A DNA stretch of 64,000 nucleotides from Agrobacterium sp. AGB01 (lineage in GTDB: Bacteria; Pseudomonadota; Alphaproteobacteria; Rhizobiales; Rhizobiaceae). The stretch spans positions 806,001 to 870,000 of the forward strand of contig NZ_JACVAB010000001.1 in NCBI RefSeq assembly GCF_014851585.1, given 5' to 3'. This document shows, in pieces, positions 63,272 through 64,000 of the stretch. The translations under genes were made by a program, and so were the position numbers. The stretch's first letter is position 1. The number at the start of each line of letters is the position of its first letter. Under the pieces are notes generated by a model that saw only the letters and a program-made list of their open reading frames with translations, did not search any database and had not been told where the DNA came from.

Positions 63272-63881
63272 TGCCACACCCCGTACGGATAATGCTTGGC
63301 ATGGTCAGATCGATAAGACCGGAGCTGCCCGCGACGGGTGTGTCGAGCAGTGTTAGCACCAGTTTGAACTCTCCGCTTGCGGGAATGGCCAGCCAGTTGA
63401 ATGTCTGGGCGGTGGAGGCGACAGCGATATCGATATCACCCTCAGGACCGCGCAAAAGCGTGCGTGAATTCAACGCCGCCGGCCGCCCGCTGCCGTCGTC
63501 CAGCAGATTGCCCTGCATATCGGCAGCGTAAAGCGTCCAGAAGCGGGCAGGTGGTGTCACGCCCTCGATATTGTATCTGCAGCCGCCGACCAGTCTGTTG
63601 CCTTGATTGTCGACTGTTGCGGTAAAGGCCAGGCCCTCGGCGGTGCCGTACAGCAACTTGCCAGCGTCTGCGCGGTGAGATTTGGCATAGGGATCGGCAT
63701 TGACTGTTTGGGCTTCCGGGAAGGCGTCCCATTGGCCGATCCGGATGGAACCGAAACCGGAGGTCGCTTCCAGCGCTGCTAATGTCGAGACAATGCCGCC
63801 ACCAAAAGCGATGACCAGCATGATGGCGACAAGAAAGGGAACCCTTAGCACTTCTATATTTCCTGTTCCGAACCGCGCCAT
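63264..63881 (-). CDS. DUF1214-family membrane-anchored protein
   Basis: Protein of 205 residues from ATG 63881. An amino-terminal helix (about 14-36) is followed by a mainly beta periplasmic domain with YNIEGVTPPARFWTLYAADM and NWLAIPASGEFKLVLTLLDT (TPVAG follows), the DUF1214 pattern. DUF1254 and DUF1214 often occur together, in one protein or as neighbours; here as neighbours. The ribosome site is weak. Function unknown. Confidence 0.82.
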   Translation of the reverse strand: MARFGTGNIEVLRVPFLVAIMLVIAFGGGIVSTLAALEATSGFGSIRIGQWDAFPEAQTVNADPYAKSHRADAGKLLYGTAEGLAFTATVDNQGNRLVGGCRYNIEGVTPPARFWTLYAADMQGNLLDDGSGRPAALNSRTLLRGPEGDIDIAVASTAQTFNWLAIPASGEFKLVLTLLDTPVAGSSGLIDLTMPSIIRTGCGNA

Positions 63882-63901
63882 GGTTTACCGCGAGTATAAA
63901 G

Positions 63902-64000
63902 TCAGTCTGCGGAGGCTGGAAGCCTGTCTGGTTTACCTGCCTCAGACCGGCTCCAGCCTGCTGTTTCGTTTGCTTCTCGGGCAAAACCGGTGCCGGTATG
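63902..64000 (-). CDS. Possible carboxyl end of a gene entering from the right
   Basis: On the minus strand one frame is open from the window edge to a TGA at 63902-63904, encoding about 32 residues rich in Ala, Ser and charged residues. It would end 20 bases before the DUF1214 start. Too short to identify; a second open frame also crosses here, so this is only a suggestion. Confidence 0.25.
   Translation of the reverse strand, partial: HTGTGFAREANETAGWSRSEAGKPDRLPASAD

Overview
The window is a gene-dense stretch of chromosome from an alphaproteobacterium of the order Hyphomicrobiales (Rhizobiales), most likely Brucella/Ochrobactrum-like. This is inferred from gene order and family content, not from a database search. 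The main pointers are the block lysC - ptsP - prfA - prmC - DUF4167 gene - clpB, a MucR/Ros zinc-finger regulator, DmeRF-type cobalt/nickel efflux, CbtBA under a cobalamin riboswitch, several families largely confined to this group (DUF930, DUF1491, DUF2336, DUF4167, DUF5330) and CtrA-like TTAA-N7-TTAA sites. I saw no rRNA, tRNA, insertion sequence, prophage or CRISPR array. Almost every long reading frame is a conserved-looking chromosomal gene.

Layout. 0-12 kb: the 3' end of an MFS transporter, membrane PQQ glucose dehydrogenase (gcd), trans-aconitate methyltransferase, a class IV aminotransferase, a GNAT enzyme, a small secreted protein, Fe-superoxide dismutase, a metallophosphoesterase, a divergent YafY-type regulator / LysE exporter pair around a perfect palindrome, cytochrome c', a two-haem cytochrome c and a small membrane protein. 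12-17 kb: two signalling proteins, MHYT-PAS-GGDEF-EAL and a soluble PAS-PAS chemoreceptor, facing a shared terminator. 17-22.4 kb: a cobalt/nickel neighbourhood with a B12 riboswitch controlling cbtB-cbtA and a translationally coupled Cys/His protein, then a DJ-1/PfpI protein, a GNAT, a ZntR-like MerR regulator, and dmeR-dmeF behind a C6-tract operator. 23-35 kb: DEAD-box RNA helicase, aspartokinase, nitrogen-PTS enzyme I, release factor 1 with its methyltransferase, the DUF4167 protein and ClpB. 35.5-39.2 kb: the sitABCD manganese/iron importer with an internal terminator after sitA.

39-48.5 kb: oligopeptidase B, a DUF930 protein, a polysaccharide deacetylase, an AI-2E family transporter, a VOC dioxygenase-like protein, a universal stress protein preceded by an FNR/FixK-type box, a DksA/TraR protein, a hemolysin III-type membrane protein, a GNAT coupled to a degenerate histidine phosphatase, and methionine sulfoxide reductase B. 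48.7-54.6 kb: a complete seven-gene mrpABCDEFG cation/proton antiporter operon in which most genes overlap. 55-62 kb: mucR behind AT-rich DNA, an orphan DnaA domain IV protein, sufE, a DUF5330 protein, a DivJ/PleC-like histidine kinase overlapping a peptidoglycan-binding protein, DUF1491 and DUF2336 proteins. 62-64 kb: a small conserved-looking protein downstream of a consensus CtrA site, and adjacent DUF1254 and DUF1214 membrane-anchored proteins.

Common themes are metal homeostasis (Co/Ni, Mn/Fe), oxidative and ionic stress defence (SOD, MsrB, ClpB, Mrp, USP), and envelope/cell-cycle signalling. The strongest unexplained signals are the 108-aa Cys/His protein tied to cbtA, the long imperfect hairpin between lysC and ptsP, the two CtrA-like sites around 61.8-62.3 kb, and two perfect palindromes likely to be operators.
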